A stretch of DNA of 64,000 nucleotides from Acinetobacter bereziniae LMG 1003 = CIP 70.12 (GTDB lineage Bacteria; Pseudomonadota; Gammaproteobacteria; Pseudomonadales; Moraxellaceae): assembly GCF_000368925.1 (NCBI RefSeq), contig NZ_KB849756.1, forward strand, positions 2,630,416 to 2,694,415, read 5' to 3'. Below the pieces are notes generated by a model. That model saw only the letters and a list, made by a program, of their open reading frames with translations, was not told where the DNA came from and did not search any database. Within the stretch, counting starts at the first letter, position 1, and each line of letters begins with the position of its first letter. The position numbers were made by a program, and so were the translations under genes. Of the stretch, positions 35,102-44,574 are shown piece by piece.

Positions 35102-35737
35102 TTATGGCTTAATTAGACCATAACGTATGGCTAGATGAGTAAGTTTGACATCACTATCGAGACCCAGTTTTTCAAAGATACGGTAACGATAAGTATTGAC
35201 CGTTTTTACACTCACAAAGAGTTTGTCTGAAATTTCTTGAGCGCTGACACAATTCACCACCATCATCGCAACTTGCATTTCTCGTTCTGAAAGTGCGTCG
35301 AAGGGTGAAGTTTGGGTATCTGATAAATATGAGCTGGCAAGTTGCTCTGCAATATCTGCGCTAAAGTATTTTCCACCTTGCATGACTTTTTTGATTGCAC
35401 GGACCATTTCTGTAATGGGTGCACCTTTGGTGATATAACCCCGTGCACCTGCTTTGAGTAGCAGAGACGGGTAGGGTTCTTCAGCTAAACCACTTACCGC
35501 TAAAACTTTGGTATCAGGAGCAGTTTGTAATAAACGACGGGTCGTTTCTACCCCGCCAATACCAGGCATATTGACATCTAAAAGAACGACATTAGGGTGT
35601 TGCTGCCTTACAATGGTAATGGCTTCTTCACCAGATTCTGCTTGTCCGATGACTTGAATATCAGTCTGATCTTCTAACATTCTGCAGATGCCTGTTCTTA
35701 CTAATTCATGGTCATCTACCACTAAAACAGTAATCAC
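35102..35737 (-). CDS. gacA: Response regulator GacA/UvrY
   Basis: 211 aa NarL/FixJ-type regulator. Receiver with Asp54 (LLDVNMPG) and a C-terminal LuxR helix-turn-helix (LSEREMQVAMMVVNCVSAQEISDKLFVSVKTVNTYRYRI is the block, with the HTH near residue 165). GacA acts with GacS and small regulatory RNAs in related bacteria. No gacS is in the window. The gap to pilS is 24 bases, so all three regulators may be one operon. Confidence 0.85.
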   Translation of the reverse strand: MITVLVVDDHELVRTGICRMLEDQTDIQVIGQAESGEEAITIVRQQHPNVVLLDVNMPGIGGVETTRRLLQTAPDTKVLAVSGLAEEPYPSLLLKAGARGYITKGAPITEMVRAIKKVMQGGKYFSADIAEQLASSYLSDTQTSPFDALSEREMQVAMMVVNCVSAQEISDKLFVSVKTVNTYRYRIFEKLGLDSDVKLTHLAIRYGLIKP

Positions 35738-35969
35738 TTACACCTCCTTAAATTTTCCAATATCAACATTTTTGTTACATAAAGCAAAAAAGACTTGCAA
35801 TGACATAACAAAATTGGCAATCCTATTCCTAATATCTATTCAATATTTGCGCACAATACATTGTGATTGAAATATTCGTTTTAATATAGTCACGTTTGAG
35901 TGTAAATGTAAGTCATATTTGAGGTAATTAGCAAGTTTGTGAATACCTCCCTGAGGTGAGTAAGTTATC

Positions 35970-37022
35970 GTGAAAAAACCAAAAAAAACGTTAATGCATG
36001 TGCTGAGTTTGTCAGTACTACTCAGTTTGAGTTCAACAAGTTTTGCTGAAATCATCATGAATTCAGGGGGAAGCGGACAAGCGAGTGTAAGTTGGTCATC
36101 TTCCGACGCAAGCCAATTATTAAATGGCGACTCTGTTGATGATGATGGTGAAGATATTTCACCTAAAGGCTCAACTACTTTAACCACAACAATTCGTCCA
36201 TCAAATGCTGCACCAACAACACTGACTAACAAGTCTGTGCAGATTTATGATACCAATAGTTATAACAGTCAACCTTCAGTTAATGCTCGTGCTGCACTCG
36301 TGATGGATGCAACAACGGGTGAAGTGCTTTACAGTAAAAATACCAATACTTCGATGCCAATCGCTTCTATTACCAAGTTAATGACTGCGGTGATTACAGC
36401 AGATGCACGTTTGAATATGTCAGAAGAGATTACACTTCAACAAATTGATTTTGCTGGAGCAGGTGGTAAGAACTCCAGCTCAACTTTAAAAGTTGGCGAT
36501 AGCATGAATCGTGCTGAAATGTTGCTTGTGGCGTTGATGAAATCTGAAAATCCAGCTGCAGCAGCTTTAGCACGTACCTATCCGGGTGGGCGACAAGCAT
36601 TTATTGCAGCCATGAACGCGAAAGCGCGTCAATTAGGTATGACGTCTACACGTTATGTCGAGTCTACAGGTTTAGATCCTCATAATGTGTCTTCTGCGCG
36701 TGATTTAGGCATTTTGGTGAGTGCGGCATCTCAGTATGGCTTAATTCGTCAATTCTCGACTACAGCGCATTATGATTTCAATTTAGGCTATCGTATCCTG
36801 AAGTCAAATAATACCAATGCACTGGTTCGTAATGGTGGATGGAATATCAATATTTCCAAAACAGGATATATCAATGAAGCTGGACGTTGTGTAGTGATGC
36901 ACACTACGGTGAATAGTCGTCCAGCTGTTGTAGTGTTATTGGGTGCAAGTTCTTCTCAGGCACGTACCAATGACGCAACCAATTTATTGAATTGGGTGAG
37001 TAATTTACCAAAACGTATTTAA
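35970..37022 (+). CDS. pbpG: D-alanyl-D-alanine endopeptidase PbpG (PBP7/8)
   Basis: 350 aa with a signal peptide (LSLSVLLSLSSTSFA). The three active-site motifs of serine penicillin-binding proteins are present: Ser133-x-x-Lys136 (IASITKLM), Ser192-x-Asn194 (KSENPAA) and Lys-Thr-Gly at 297-299. A Ser/Asp/Thr-rich linker of about 70 residues separates the signal from the enzyme domain. The start is GTG with GAGGTGA about 10 bases upstream. ATG 35994 is possible but would shorten the signal. Confidence 0.9.
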   Translation: MKKPKKTLMHVLSLSVLLSLSSTSFAEIIMNSGGSGQASVSWSSSDASQLLNGDSVDDDGEDISPKGSTTLTTTIRPSNAAPTTLTNKSVQIYDTNSYNSQPSVNARAALVMDATTGEVLYSKNTNTSMPIASITKLMTAVITADARLNMSEEITLQQIDFAGAGGKNSSSTLKVGDSMNRAEMLLVALMKSENPAAAALARTYPGGRQAFIAAMNAKARQLGMTSTRYVESTGLDPHNVSSARDLGILVSAASQYGLIRQFSTTAHYDFNLGYRILKSNNTNALVRNGGWNINISKTGYINEAGRCVVMHTTVNSRPAVVVLLGASSSQARTNDATNLLNWVSNLPKRI

Positions 37023-37041
37023 GTATTTGGGTTTCAAAAAC

Positions 37042-37067
37042 GCTCTTCGACATGAGGAGCTTTTTTT
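37042..37067 (+). terminator. Rho-independent terminator of pbpG
   Basis: GCTCTTC / GACAT / GAGGAGC forms a 7-bp stem with one wobble, followed by seven T. Confidence 0.75.
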
Positions 37068-37197
37068 GTCTGTTAGAAACTTAAATCAAAAAGGAATGCC
37101 TTTAAATTATATGCGCTTCATCTTAATATGAGTTTATGCTGAATAAGAATAAAACCAAAATGATGAAGTGACTCAAGTAACTGTTGATGTTGGACAT

Positions 37198-37228
37198 AAA
37201 AAAACCAGTTGCGAACAACTGGTTTTTT
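37198..37228 (-). terminator. Rho-independent terminator of thrC
   Basis: AAAAAACCAGTTG / CGAA / CAACTGGTTTTTT, 13-bp perfect arms, directly after the thrC stop. It is symmetrical and may work in both directions. Confidence 0.85.
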
Positions 37229-37243
37229 AGTGCGAAGGCGTTA

Positions 37244-38383
37244 TTACATATTTGAAAGAATTGAGTCACGAACTTGATTCAAGGTCGCATCAATCGACAA
37301 CATAACAGCATCTTCACATTGTTTGATGGCAGTATCTGGATCTTTTAAGCCATTACCAGTTACAGTACAAACAATCACAGAACCTTCCGCAATTTTACCT
37401 GCTTTAATATCACGGATAGCACCACCGATTGATGCAGCCGATGCTGGTTCAACGAATACACCTTCATACATAGAAAGTAAACGTTGCGCTTCTAAGATTT
37501 CAGCATCAGTTAACTCATCAAACCAACCTTTTGAATCACGTACAACGGCTTTTGCATGATTAAAGCTTTGTGGATTACCGATACGGATTGCTGTTGCAAC
37601 CGTTTCAGGATTTTCAACTGGGCCACCACGTAGGAATGGTGCAGCACCTGAAGCTTGATAGCCGACCATGATAGGGCGACCTTCAGGATTTGGACCTGTA
37701 AACTGATCTGTTTCAGCGTCATAAACCACTTGTTCAAACGCTTCAACGGGTTGGTTCGCCACTGCTTCAGTATAGCCCATCCAATGTGCAGTGATATTCC
37801 CTGCGTTTCCTACAGGTAAGCAATGGTAATCAGGTGCACGACCAAGTGCTTCTACAATTTCATAGGCAATGGTTTTTTGACCTTGCAAACGATATGGATT
37901 GATCGAGTTTACAATAGTTACAGGCGCTTTATCTGCAACTTCTTTCACTAGACGCATACCATCATCAAAGTTACCACGGATTTGCATGGTAATCGCACCG
38001 TACATCATCGCTTGAGCCATTTTACCCATGGCAATTTTGCCTTCTGGGATCAAGACAAATGCTTTGATTCCTGCACGCGCAGCATAAGCAGCAGCCGCCG
38101 CTGAGGTATTTCCTGTAGATGCACAAATAATCGCTTTAGAACCTTCTTCAACTGCTTTGGTCACAGCCATGGTCATACCGCGGTCTTTAAATGAACCCGT
38201 TGGGTTTAAACCTTCGTATTTCACATAAATTTCAACATTTTTGCCAATAAGACGTGGAATGTTGTCTAATTTAATGAGAGGCGTGTTCCCTTCATTTAAA
38301 GAGATAGCACGTGTAGTTTTCGATACGGGTAAGCGGTCACGATAGCGATCAACAAGTCCTGTATAGCGATTGGCATTAGACAT
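37244..38383 (-). CDS. thrC: Threonine synthase
   Basis: 379 aa PLP enzyme converting O-phosphohomoserine to threonine. The PLP lysine lies in NPTGSFKDRGM (residues about 61-71), and VGNAGNITAHWMGY plus STGNTSAAAAAYA form the phosphate-binding loops. This is the shorter class of the enzyme. It follows hom on the same strand with a 150-base gap, as in the hom-thrC arrangement of pseudomonads. Confidence 0.95.
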   Translation of the reverse strand: MSNANRYTGLVDRYRDRLPVSKTTRAISLNEGNTPLIKLDNIPRLIGKNVEIYVKYEGLNPTGSFKDRGMTMAVTKAVEEGSKAIICASTGNTSAAAAAYAARAGIKAFVLIPEGKIAMGKMAQAMMYGAITMQIRGNFDDGMRLVKEVADKAPVTIVNSINPYRLQGQKTIAYEIVEALGRAPDYHCLPVGNAGNITAHWMGYTEAVANQPVEAFEQVVYDAETDQFTGPNPEGRPIMVGYQASGAAPFLRGGPVENPETVATAIRIGNPQSFNHAKAVVRDSKGWFDELTDAEILEAQRLLSMYEGVFVEPASAASIGGAIRDIKAGKIAEGSVIVCTVTGNGLKDPDTAIKQCEDAVMLSIDATLNQVRDSILSNM

Positions 38384-38536
38384 GATGGTGTTCCAGTTGT
38401 ATGTAGAGCAAATAAAGGTATTCTTTCGCCTCTAGCCTCTTATCAAAGAAGCTAAATTCACCATTTGGTCTGTTTGAAATGGCGAATTTATCTGCATCTT
38501 TGTTATCGATGCAGATGAGGGGAGGATTAAATCCGA

Positions 38537-39841
38537 TTAGTTATCGAGCAATTCTAAACGAATTCGTACGATTTCGCCATGAATAGCAGGTAAGGCTTGA
38601 ATTTGTGCAATCGCTTCATTCATTTTTGATTCAACGATTGGATCTGTCAAAATCACAATCGGGATTAAATCTTTTAAACGAGGTTGCTGCATAATTGCAT
38701 CAATACTGATTCCTGTACGGCTTAAGATAGTGGTGACATCTGCAAGTACGCCTGTTTGGTCTTCAGCATTTAAACGCAAATAGTAACCTGTAGTCATTTC
38801 ATCACTAGATAAAATAGGCAAGTCTGAAAGGGCTTCAAAAGCCAATTGTGGAATTGTACCTGAGCCATCTTCTGTATATATGATGTCACGAACAATATCG
38901 ACCACATCAGCAACCACAGCAGAGGCAGTTGGACCTGCACCCGCACCCGCACCATAGTAAAGTGTTGGTCCAACAGCGTTGGCTTGTACCAATACTGCAT
39001 TCTTGACGCCATTTACATTGGCGATCAATTCTTCTTCAGGAATTAATGTTGGATGAACACGCAATTCAATGCCTTTAGTTGAACGACGTGCTATGCCCAA
39101 ATGTTTGATTTTATACCCAAGCTCTTCAGCATATTTAACGTCTTGTGCCGTTACTTTGGTAATTCCTTCAGTATAGACTTTGTCAAACTGTAAAGGGATA
39201 CCAAATGCACATGATGCAAGAATCGTCAGTTTATGTGCCGCATCAATCCCTTCAACATCGAATGTTGGGTCAGCTTCTGCATAGCCTAGCTCTTGTGCTT
39301 CTTTGAGAACATCAGCAAAGGCACGACCTTTTTCACTCATTTCTGTGAGGATAAAGTTACCTGTTCCGTTGATGATACCTGCAAGCCATTCAATTTTATT
39401 GGCTGCCAAGCCTTCACGAATGACTTTAATAATTGGGATGCCGCCTGCAACAGCTGCCTCATAGGCAATCTGTACATGATGATCATCTGCTGCTTTAAAT
39501 AACTCATTACCATGTTCAGCAAGTAAGGCTTTATTTGCAGTCACCACTTGTTTACCATGTTTGATGGCTTCCATAATGACTTCATAAGCAGGATGAATTC
39601 CGCCCATAACTTCAACCACAACGTCTACATCGGGTTGGCGAACGATCTCTAACAGATCTGCACTTTGCTTCACACTTGCTGGTAAATTTAGATCTGGACG
39701 TGGACGACGAGTGCCTACGTGGGTAATTTCAATTTCTCGACCGGTGCGACGTCTAATTTCAGCAGCGTTTTCTTGTAGTAGTTTAAGGGCTCCACCGCCT
39801 ACGGTTCCTAGACCGAGTATTGCCAGACGAACTGGTTTCAC
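38537..39841 (-). CDS. hom: Homoserine dehydrogenase
   Basis: 434 aa. The NAD(P)-binding Rossmann motif is LGLGTVGGG (residues 9-17), the catalytic region contains GGIPIIKVIREGLAAN and NGTGNFILTEM, and a C-terminal ACT domain (YLRLNAEDQTGVLADVTTIL) is the likely site of threonine feedback. GTG at 39841 is preferred over TTG 39853 because GGAG lies 6 bases upstream of it and the MKPVRLAILGLG start matches the family. Confidence 0.94.
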   Translation of the reverse strand: MKPVRLAILGLGTVGGGALKLLQENAAEIRRRTGREIEITHVGTRRPRPDLNLPASVKQSADLLEIVRQPDVDVVVEVMGGIHPAYEVIMEAIKHGKQVVTANKALLAEHGNELFKAADDHHVQIAYEAAVAGGIPIIKVIREGLAANKIEWLAGIINGTGNFILTEMSEKGRAFADVLKEAQELGYAEADPTFDVEGIDAAHKLTILASCAFGIPLQFDKVYTEGITKVTAQDVKYAEELGYKIKHLGIARRSTKGIELRVHPTLIPEEELIANVNGVKNAVLVQANAVGPTLYYGAGAGAGPTASAVVADVVDIVRDIIYTEDGSGTIPQLAFEALSDLPILSSDEMTTGYYLRLNAEDQTGVLADVTTILSRTGISIDAIMQQPRLKDLIPIVILTDPIVESKMNEAIAQIQALPAIHGEIVRIRLELLDN

Positions 39842-39890
39842 GTCACACTCCAATTATGCATATAAATTATATTAAGCTTAGATCATAGCT

Positions 39891-39923
39891 AAAAAATGCG
39901 CCAAACTCTAGAGTCTGGCGCAT
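39891..39923 (-). terminator. Rho-independent terminator of the dsbC gene
   Basis: ATGCGCCAnACTCTAGAGTnTGGCGCAT is a near-perfect palindrome followed by six T on the minus strand, about 45 bases after the stop at 39967. Confidence 0.8.
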
Positions 39924-39966
39924 CTTTATATTGAGCTATAAATAATAGTAAATTTACTGATAAAAA

Positions 39967-40779
39967 TTATTTATTTAAACGGCTTTCGATTTCATCAGCT
40001 GTCATGTAACCGCCCAGATATTCACCATCTGCATTGTAGATTGCAGGGGTACCATTTACGCCCATTCTTAAACCTAAAGCATAAAGGTCACGGACTGGGT
40101 TTTTACATGTTGCAGGTGGAAGGGCAGTACCTGCAATGGCTTGATTGAATGCGCTATGGCGATCAGCACTACACCAAATGCTTTCCATGGTTGGAATAAA
40201 CTGTTCGCCACGAGGCCAAGGGATATAGCGTATTTCAATACCTTTTGCGGTGATTTCACCAATATGTTCATGCAGTTTATGGCAATACGGGCAGCTTGCA
40301 TCAGTAAACACATAAATCACATGTTTAACTTTACCTTGTGCTGGATAAACCAAGAGGTCTTTAACATTTAAATCAGCAAAGTGTTTTTTATTTTCAGCTG
40401 CTTGAAGCTTGTCACCGATACTACTGAGTTTTTCACCGCCTAAACGAATGACATCACCTTGGATTAAAAATTTACCGTCAGCAGTGGCATAGACTGAACT
40501 CATTCCTTCCATACTGATCCAATACAGATTTGGCATTTCAGTCGGTTTAGCATCCAAGATTTTAGCATTCACGCCTGCTTTCTTGAAATTGGCTTGTAGT
40601 GTTTGGATGAGGCGTTGTTTAGCGTCACGTTCAGTTAAATTTGATGCCTCACCAGTTGCGGGTGCTGTTGCAGTCAAAGTGTCATCTTTTTTTGAGTCTG
40701 GCGTTTTTGAACAAGCACTCACTGCCATCGTGCTTGCAATCAGACAAGCCAACATCAATTTTGAACGATTCAATTGCAT
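39967..40779 (-). CDS. dsbC: DsbC-like disulfide isomerase, lipoprotein form
   Basis: 270 aa. A lipobox VSAC puts a lipidated Cys at residue 23, followed by an Asp/Lys/Thr-rich linker. DsbC is normally soluble, so this copy appears tethered to a membrane. The thioredoxin domain has CPYC at 163-166 and the cis-Pro GVNGTPAIYN. Two further cysteines (SIWCSAD, PATCKNP) match the structural disulfide of DsbC. Neighbours xerD and hom are those usual for dsbC in this group. Confidence 0.9.
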   Translation of the reverse strand: MQLNRSKLMLACLIASTMAVSACSKTPDSKKDDTLTATAPATGEASNLTERDAKQRLIQTLQANFKKAGVNAKILDAKPTEMPNLYWISMEGMSSVYATADGKFLIQGDVIRLGGEKLSSIGDKLQAAENKKHFADLNVKDLLVYPAQGKVKHVIYVFTDASCPYCHKLHEHIGEITAKGIEIRYIPWPRGEQFIPTMESIWCSADRHSAFNQAIAGTALPPATCKNPVRDLYALGLRMGVNGTPAIYNADGEYLGGYMTADEIESRLNK

Positions 40780-40904
40780 AAATAACTCTTTTATGTTTCT
40801 TCAGCATTATTGTGTGGGGAATTAGCATAGCAAAAAAATCAAAGCCATACTTTAAAACTTGATTAAGGGATGTAAATTATCAGTATTACTTCCATTTGAA
40901 AATC

Positions 40905-41822
40905 TTATGCGCGTGGGTGATATTTTTCATGTAATTGCTGCATACGCACCTGTGCCACATGAGTATAAATTTGAGTGGTGGATAGATCACTATGCCCTAA
41001 AAGCATTTGCACCACACGTAAATCAGCACCATGGTTGAGTAGATGTGTTGCAAAGGCGTGGCGGAGTGTATGTGGTGATAACTCTGCTTGAATGTTTGCC
41101 TGTAAAGCATAGCGTTTGATGGCATACCAAAAGTTTTGCCGACTCATGATGCCACCATGCTGGGTTAAAAATAAGTAATCGGTTGCTGACTTATACAGCT
41201 GCGGTCTAGAGGTATTTAGGTATTGTTCAACCCATTCACAAGCAACCTCACCTAATGGGACCAATCTTTCTTTATTTCCTTTACCTGTAATTCTTAAATA
41301 ACCCTGTTTTAAATTGATCAAATCGAGTCTTAAATTTAAAAGTTCTGATACACGCAATCCACAAGCATAGAGAACTTCAAACATGGCTCTGTCACGTAAG
41401 CCCAATGCTGTACTTATATCAGGTGCTTGGATCAGCGCCTCTACATCTTGCTCAGATAGATCTTTAGGCAATGCTCGTCCAAGTTTGGGAGTTTTATGCA
41501 TGGCAACTGGATTATCTAAACGAATCTTTTGCTCACGTAAAAATTTAAAAAATGAACGGAGTGCTGAAAGTGAGCGTGCAATCGAGCGTGGGCTTTTACC
41601 TTGCTTGGTCAATTCTATGAGGACATCGGAAATATCGTCATGTGTCCAATCGGGTAAATAAGTATTTACACATTCACTACATTGGATTAAGTCGGATAAA
41701 TAGGCATTTCTTGTATGCGGACTGACCGTTTGAGCAATTAAATAATCACGAAAACCTTGTAAAAAGCTTAAATTTTCAGGAATGGCAACTGCAGTTGGAA
41801 TACGTGGTTTCTTATTTAACAT
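40905..41822 (-). CDS. xerD: Site-specific tyrosine recombinase XerD
   Basis: 305 aa. With XerC it resolves chromosome dimers at dif. All catalytic residues are visible: Arg157 (ACGLRVSELL), Lys181 (TGKGNKERLVPLG), His251-x-x-Arg254 (HTLRHAFATHLL), His277 (GHSDLSTTQ) and nucleophile Tyr286 (IYTHV). The N-terminal SAM-like core-binding domain is complete. Confidence 0.96.
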   Translation of the reverse strand: MLNKKPRIPTAVAIPENLSFLQGFRDYLIAQTVSPHTRNAYLSDLIQCSECVNTYLPDWTHDDISDVLIELTKQGKSPRSIARSLSALRSFFKFLREQKIRLDNPVAMHKTPKLGRALPKDLSEQDVEALIQAPDISTALGLRDRAMFEVLYACGLRVSELLNLRLDLINLKQGYLRITGKGNKERLVPLGEVACEWVEQYLNTSRPQLYKSATDYLFLTQHGGIMSRQNFWYAIKRYALQANIQAELSPHTLRHAFATHLLNHGADLRVVQMLLGHSDLSTTQIYTHVAQVRMQQLHEKYHPRA

Positions 41823-41895
41823 GGTCTTAGCAAAGTTTAAAGCGTCTCTGTGAGATGAATGTAGACTAAAAAAATAAAGAAGTCGAATACCTAAA

Positions 41896-41952
41896 GTGAA
41901 TGAGAATTGTAATGAACCTTACTTGGTAATTATTCTCATTTGTATGTATAAT
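41896..41952 (+). promoter_or_regulatory. Fur-controlled feo promoter
   Basis: TTGGTA (41923-41928) and TATAAT (41947-41952) with an 18-base spacer form a promoter. Two Fur-box-like sequences overlap it: GTGAATGAGAATTGTAATG (41896-41914, 12 of 19 to the consensus) and, on the other strand, ACAAATGAGAATAATTACC (41943-41925, 13 of 19). Iron repression of feoAB is expected. Confidence 0.65.
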
Positions 41953-41988
41953 AAACTATATATCGTATTCATTTTAGGGTTAATTGCA

Positions 41989-42258
41989 GTGCGTTTGTCA
42001 GACTTGAAAGTAAAGCAAACTGCCATTATCTCAAAGGTCAGTCGCACCTCAGAAGATAATGTCAATCAGCCAGATTTAGTGGCAAGCCGTTTGGAAACAC
42101 TAGGTTTTGTGCCTGGCACACGTGTACAAGTGATCACAAAAGGGATTTTTGGTGGTGATCCTATTTTAATTCAAATTGGTTTTACTCGATTTGCTTTACG
42201 TAAAGTGGAAGCGCAGAAAATTGAAATTCATCAGGCATTAGAAGGGGCTTCCGCATGA
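41989..42258 (+). CDS. feoA: Ferrous iron transport protein FeoA
   Basis: 89 aa SH3-like cytosolic partner of FeoB. GTG 41989 with AGGG upstream gives the family start MRLSDLKVKQTAIISKVS. The longer frame from 41896 runs through the promoter and is rejected. It ends with GFTRFALRKVEAQKI, the conserved FeoA ending, and overlaps feoB by ATGA. Confidence 0.9.
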   Translation: MRLSDLKVKQTAIISKVSRTSEDNVNQPDLVASRLETLGFVPGTRVQVITKGIFGGDPILIQIGFTRFALRKVEAQKIEIHQALEGASA

Positions 42259-44117
42259 GCGAAACTTTACGTATTGCTTTAGTGGGAAATCCTAACTGCG
42301 GTAAAACTTCTCTTTTCAATCACCTTACTGGAACACGCCAAAAAGTTGCCAACTATGCAGGGGTGACTGTTGAACGTAAAGTTGGAGCATTTAATTTACC
42401 TTCAGGTCGCGCGGTTCGTGTTTTAGATTTACCTGGAACGTATAGCTTAAATGCAACAAGTCCAGATGAAGCCATTACCCGTGATGTGGTCTTGGGTAAA
42501 ATTACAGATGAACAAGATCAACAAGCGTTTTTATGTGTGGTCGATGCGACCAACTTAAAATTGCATTTAGGTCTGGTTCTTGAAGTGATTGAACAAGGCA
42601 AACCAATTCTACTTGTATTAAACATGATGGATGAGGCTCGTCGCCGTGGTATGCAAATCAACACTCAGAAACTATCACAACGTTTAGGTATTCCTGTCGT
42701 TGAAACAGTTGCTGTGCGAAATGCTGGTATTGAAAACCTGATGGCGGCTTTGGAAGATGAGAAATTCCGTACCCCAAGCGCAGAATTGAGTGATGTGAAG
42801 CTTTCAGGTTCTAATCATGAAAAAATCGATCAAATCTTAAAGGATGTGGTGGTTTTTGTAGATCATGAAGATAAACGTACTGATTTTCTCGATAAAATTT
42901 TCCTGCATCCTGTTTTAGGGCTTCTAAGCCTTGCACTCATGATGTTTGTCGTGTTCCAAGCCGTTTTTGCTTGGGCTGCACCATTTATGGATGGAATTGA
43001 AGAATTCTTTGCTTGGTTTGGTGAGTGGATTGGACAATTTATTTCACAGCCATTGCTTAATAGTTTGGTGGTTGATGGTGTGATCGCGGGGGCAGGTAGT
43101 GTGGTGGTTTTCTTGCCACAGATTCTGATTTTATTCTTCTTTATTTTGGTCTTAGAAGAATCTGGGTATTTGCCACGTGCTGCGTTTCTGCTGGATAAAT
43201 TGATGTTTAAAGCTGGCTTAAGTGGTCGAGCTTTTATCCCATTATTATCAAGTTTTGCTTGTGCTGTACCAGGTATTATGGCGACACGAAGTATCAGTGA
43301 TCCGCGAGATCGTTTGGTTACGATATTGGTTGCACCACTGATGACATGCTCGGCACGTTTACCTGTATATGCTTTGTTAATTGCAGCATTTATTCCGGAA
43401 AAAATGGTTTGGGGCTTTCTGAACCTACAAGGCTTGGTGCTGTTTGGTCTGTATATGGCAGGCATTGTCAGTGCACTGATTGTTGCAACTGTACTGAAAT
43501 TTTTCCAAAAGGATAAATCTCAACATGCGTTATTGATGGAATTACCAAGTTATCGTATTCCTGATATAAAAAGCGTTTGGATTGGGTTATTAGACCGTGC
43601 CAAGATTTTCTTAAAGCGTGTGGGTGGAATTATCTTCGCTTTGTCGATCTTGTTATGGTTCTTGTGTACTTTCCCTCAACCGCCTGAAGGCGCAACTTTA
43701 CCTGCGATTGACTATTCATTTGCAGGGATGCTGGGGCATGTCATGCAACCGATCTTTGCACCATTAGGTTTTAACTGGCAGATTTGTATTGCCTTAATTC
43801 CAGCGATGGCTGCACGTGAAGTTGTTGTTGCTGCATTGGGTACGGTTTACGCATTGTCAGCAGCAGATGATGATGCTGTTGCTCAAGGTCTATCTCATTT
43901 GATCAGCCAAGGTGACTTGAGCTGGACAGTGGCAACAGGTTTATCATTACTGGTGTGGTTTATCTATGCACCTCATTGTTTGGCGACATTGGCAACAGTA
44001 AGACGTGAAACAGGTTCGTGGAAAACTGTGGCAGGTATGACCATATATTTATTTGGTCTAGCATATCTTATGGCATTCCTGACTTATCAAATTGCATCAC
44101 GCTATTTTGGTCTATAA
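42255..44117 (+). CDS. feoB: Ferrous iron transporter FeoB
   Basis: 620 aa inner-membrane Fe(II) importer. The N-terminal G domain has G1 GNPNCGKT (11-18), G3 DLPG, G4 NMMD and the guanine-dissociation helix region. The membrane part carries the two Gate modules (RAAFLLDKLMFKAGLSGRAFIPLLSSFACAVPGIMATR is the conserved block). It is shorter than enterobacterial FeoB (about 770 aa), mainly in the linker and C-terminus, as in many Acinetobacter-type FeoB. GTPase and channel residues look intact. Confidence 0.95.
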   Translation: MSETLRIALVGNPNCGKTSLFNHLTGTRQKVANYAGVTVERKVGAFNLPSGRAVRVLDLPGTYSLNATSPDEAITRDVVLGKITDEQDQQAFLCVVDATNLKLHLGLVLEVIEQGKPILLVLNMMDEARRRGMQINTQKLSQRLGIPVVETVAVRNAGIENLMAALEDEKFRTPSAELSDVKLSGSNHEKIDQILKDVVVFVDHEDKRTDFLDKIFLHPVLGLLSLALMMFVVFQAVFAWAAPFMDGIEEFFAWFGEWIGQFISQPLLNSLVVDGVIAGAGSVVVFLPQILILFFFILVLEESGYLPRAAFLLDKLMFKAGLSGRAFIPLLSSFACAVPGIMATRSISDPRDRLVTILVAPLMTCSARLPVYALLIAAFIPEKMVWGFLNLQGLVLFGLYMAGIVSALIVATVLKFFQKDKSQHALLMELPSYRIPDIKSVWIGLLDRAKIFLKRVGGIIFALSILLWFLCTFPQPPEGATLPAIDYSFAGMLGHVMQPIFAPLGFNWQICIALIPAMAAREVVVAALGTVYALSAADDDAVAQGLSHLISQGDLSWTVATGLSLLVWFIYAPHCLATLATVRRETGSWKTVAGMTIYLFGLAYLMAFLTYQIASRYFGL

Positions 44118-44161
44118 GGTGAATTAAAAAACCTTAAACCTTTGAGCTAAAGGAGTTCGAG

Positions 44162-44413
44162 ATGATTGAATCATTGATTGTTGCGGTATTGGTGATATGG
44201 AGTGCGATCTTTGTGTTTAAGAAAGTATTTCCTAAGTCGGCATATTCGGTATTTTCTAAACTGTCTCAATTCTTTCAAGCGAGAGGTTGGACGCGTTTAG
44301 CACAATGGACTCAGCCTGCAATGGTGAGTGGTTGTGGTGGTGGGTGCGGTTGTAGTACCAATGAACCTGATACTTCTAAAAAATCAGAAGTGCAAGCAGT
44401 TAAATGGAAATAA
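44162..44413 (+). CDS. FeoB-associated Cys-rich membrane protein
   Basis: 83 aa. One N-terminal transmembrane helix (SLIVAVLVIWSAIFVF) and a C-terminal SGCGGGCGCS cluster. This class of small proteins replaces FeoC downstream of FeoB in many bacteria. A role in iron handling is likely but unproved. AAAGGAG lies before the ATG. It is the last gene of the feo operon and a terminator follows. Confidence 0.85.
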   Translation: MIESLIVAVLVIWSAIFVFKKVFPKSAYSVFSKLSQFFQARGWTRLAQWTQPAMVSGCGGGCGCSTNEPDTSKKSEVQAVKWK

Positions 44414-44474
44414 CTTAATCTGCATGTGCTTTTGAACCATTTCAAAGTTTAAGAGTCATTTTGTCGAAACAAAG

Positions 44475-44505
44475 AAGCCATTTTCAATTGAGAATGGCTT
44501 TTTTT
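44475..44505 (+). terminator. Rho-independent terminator of the feo operon
   Basis: AAGCCATTnTCAATTGAnAATGGCTT with seven T, about 60 bases after the last gene. Confidence 0.85.
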
Positions 44506-44574
44506 ATTGGTCTTATCTTGACCTGAGTTTGATGTAATTAAATCTTCTACTCATTGAAAAATAATAAATCTCTA

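Noticed and set aside
42863..43465. 200-codon minus-strand frame inside feoB
   Set aside because: Antisense to the transmembrane part of feoB. Long shadow frames are expected there and no start signal is present.
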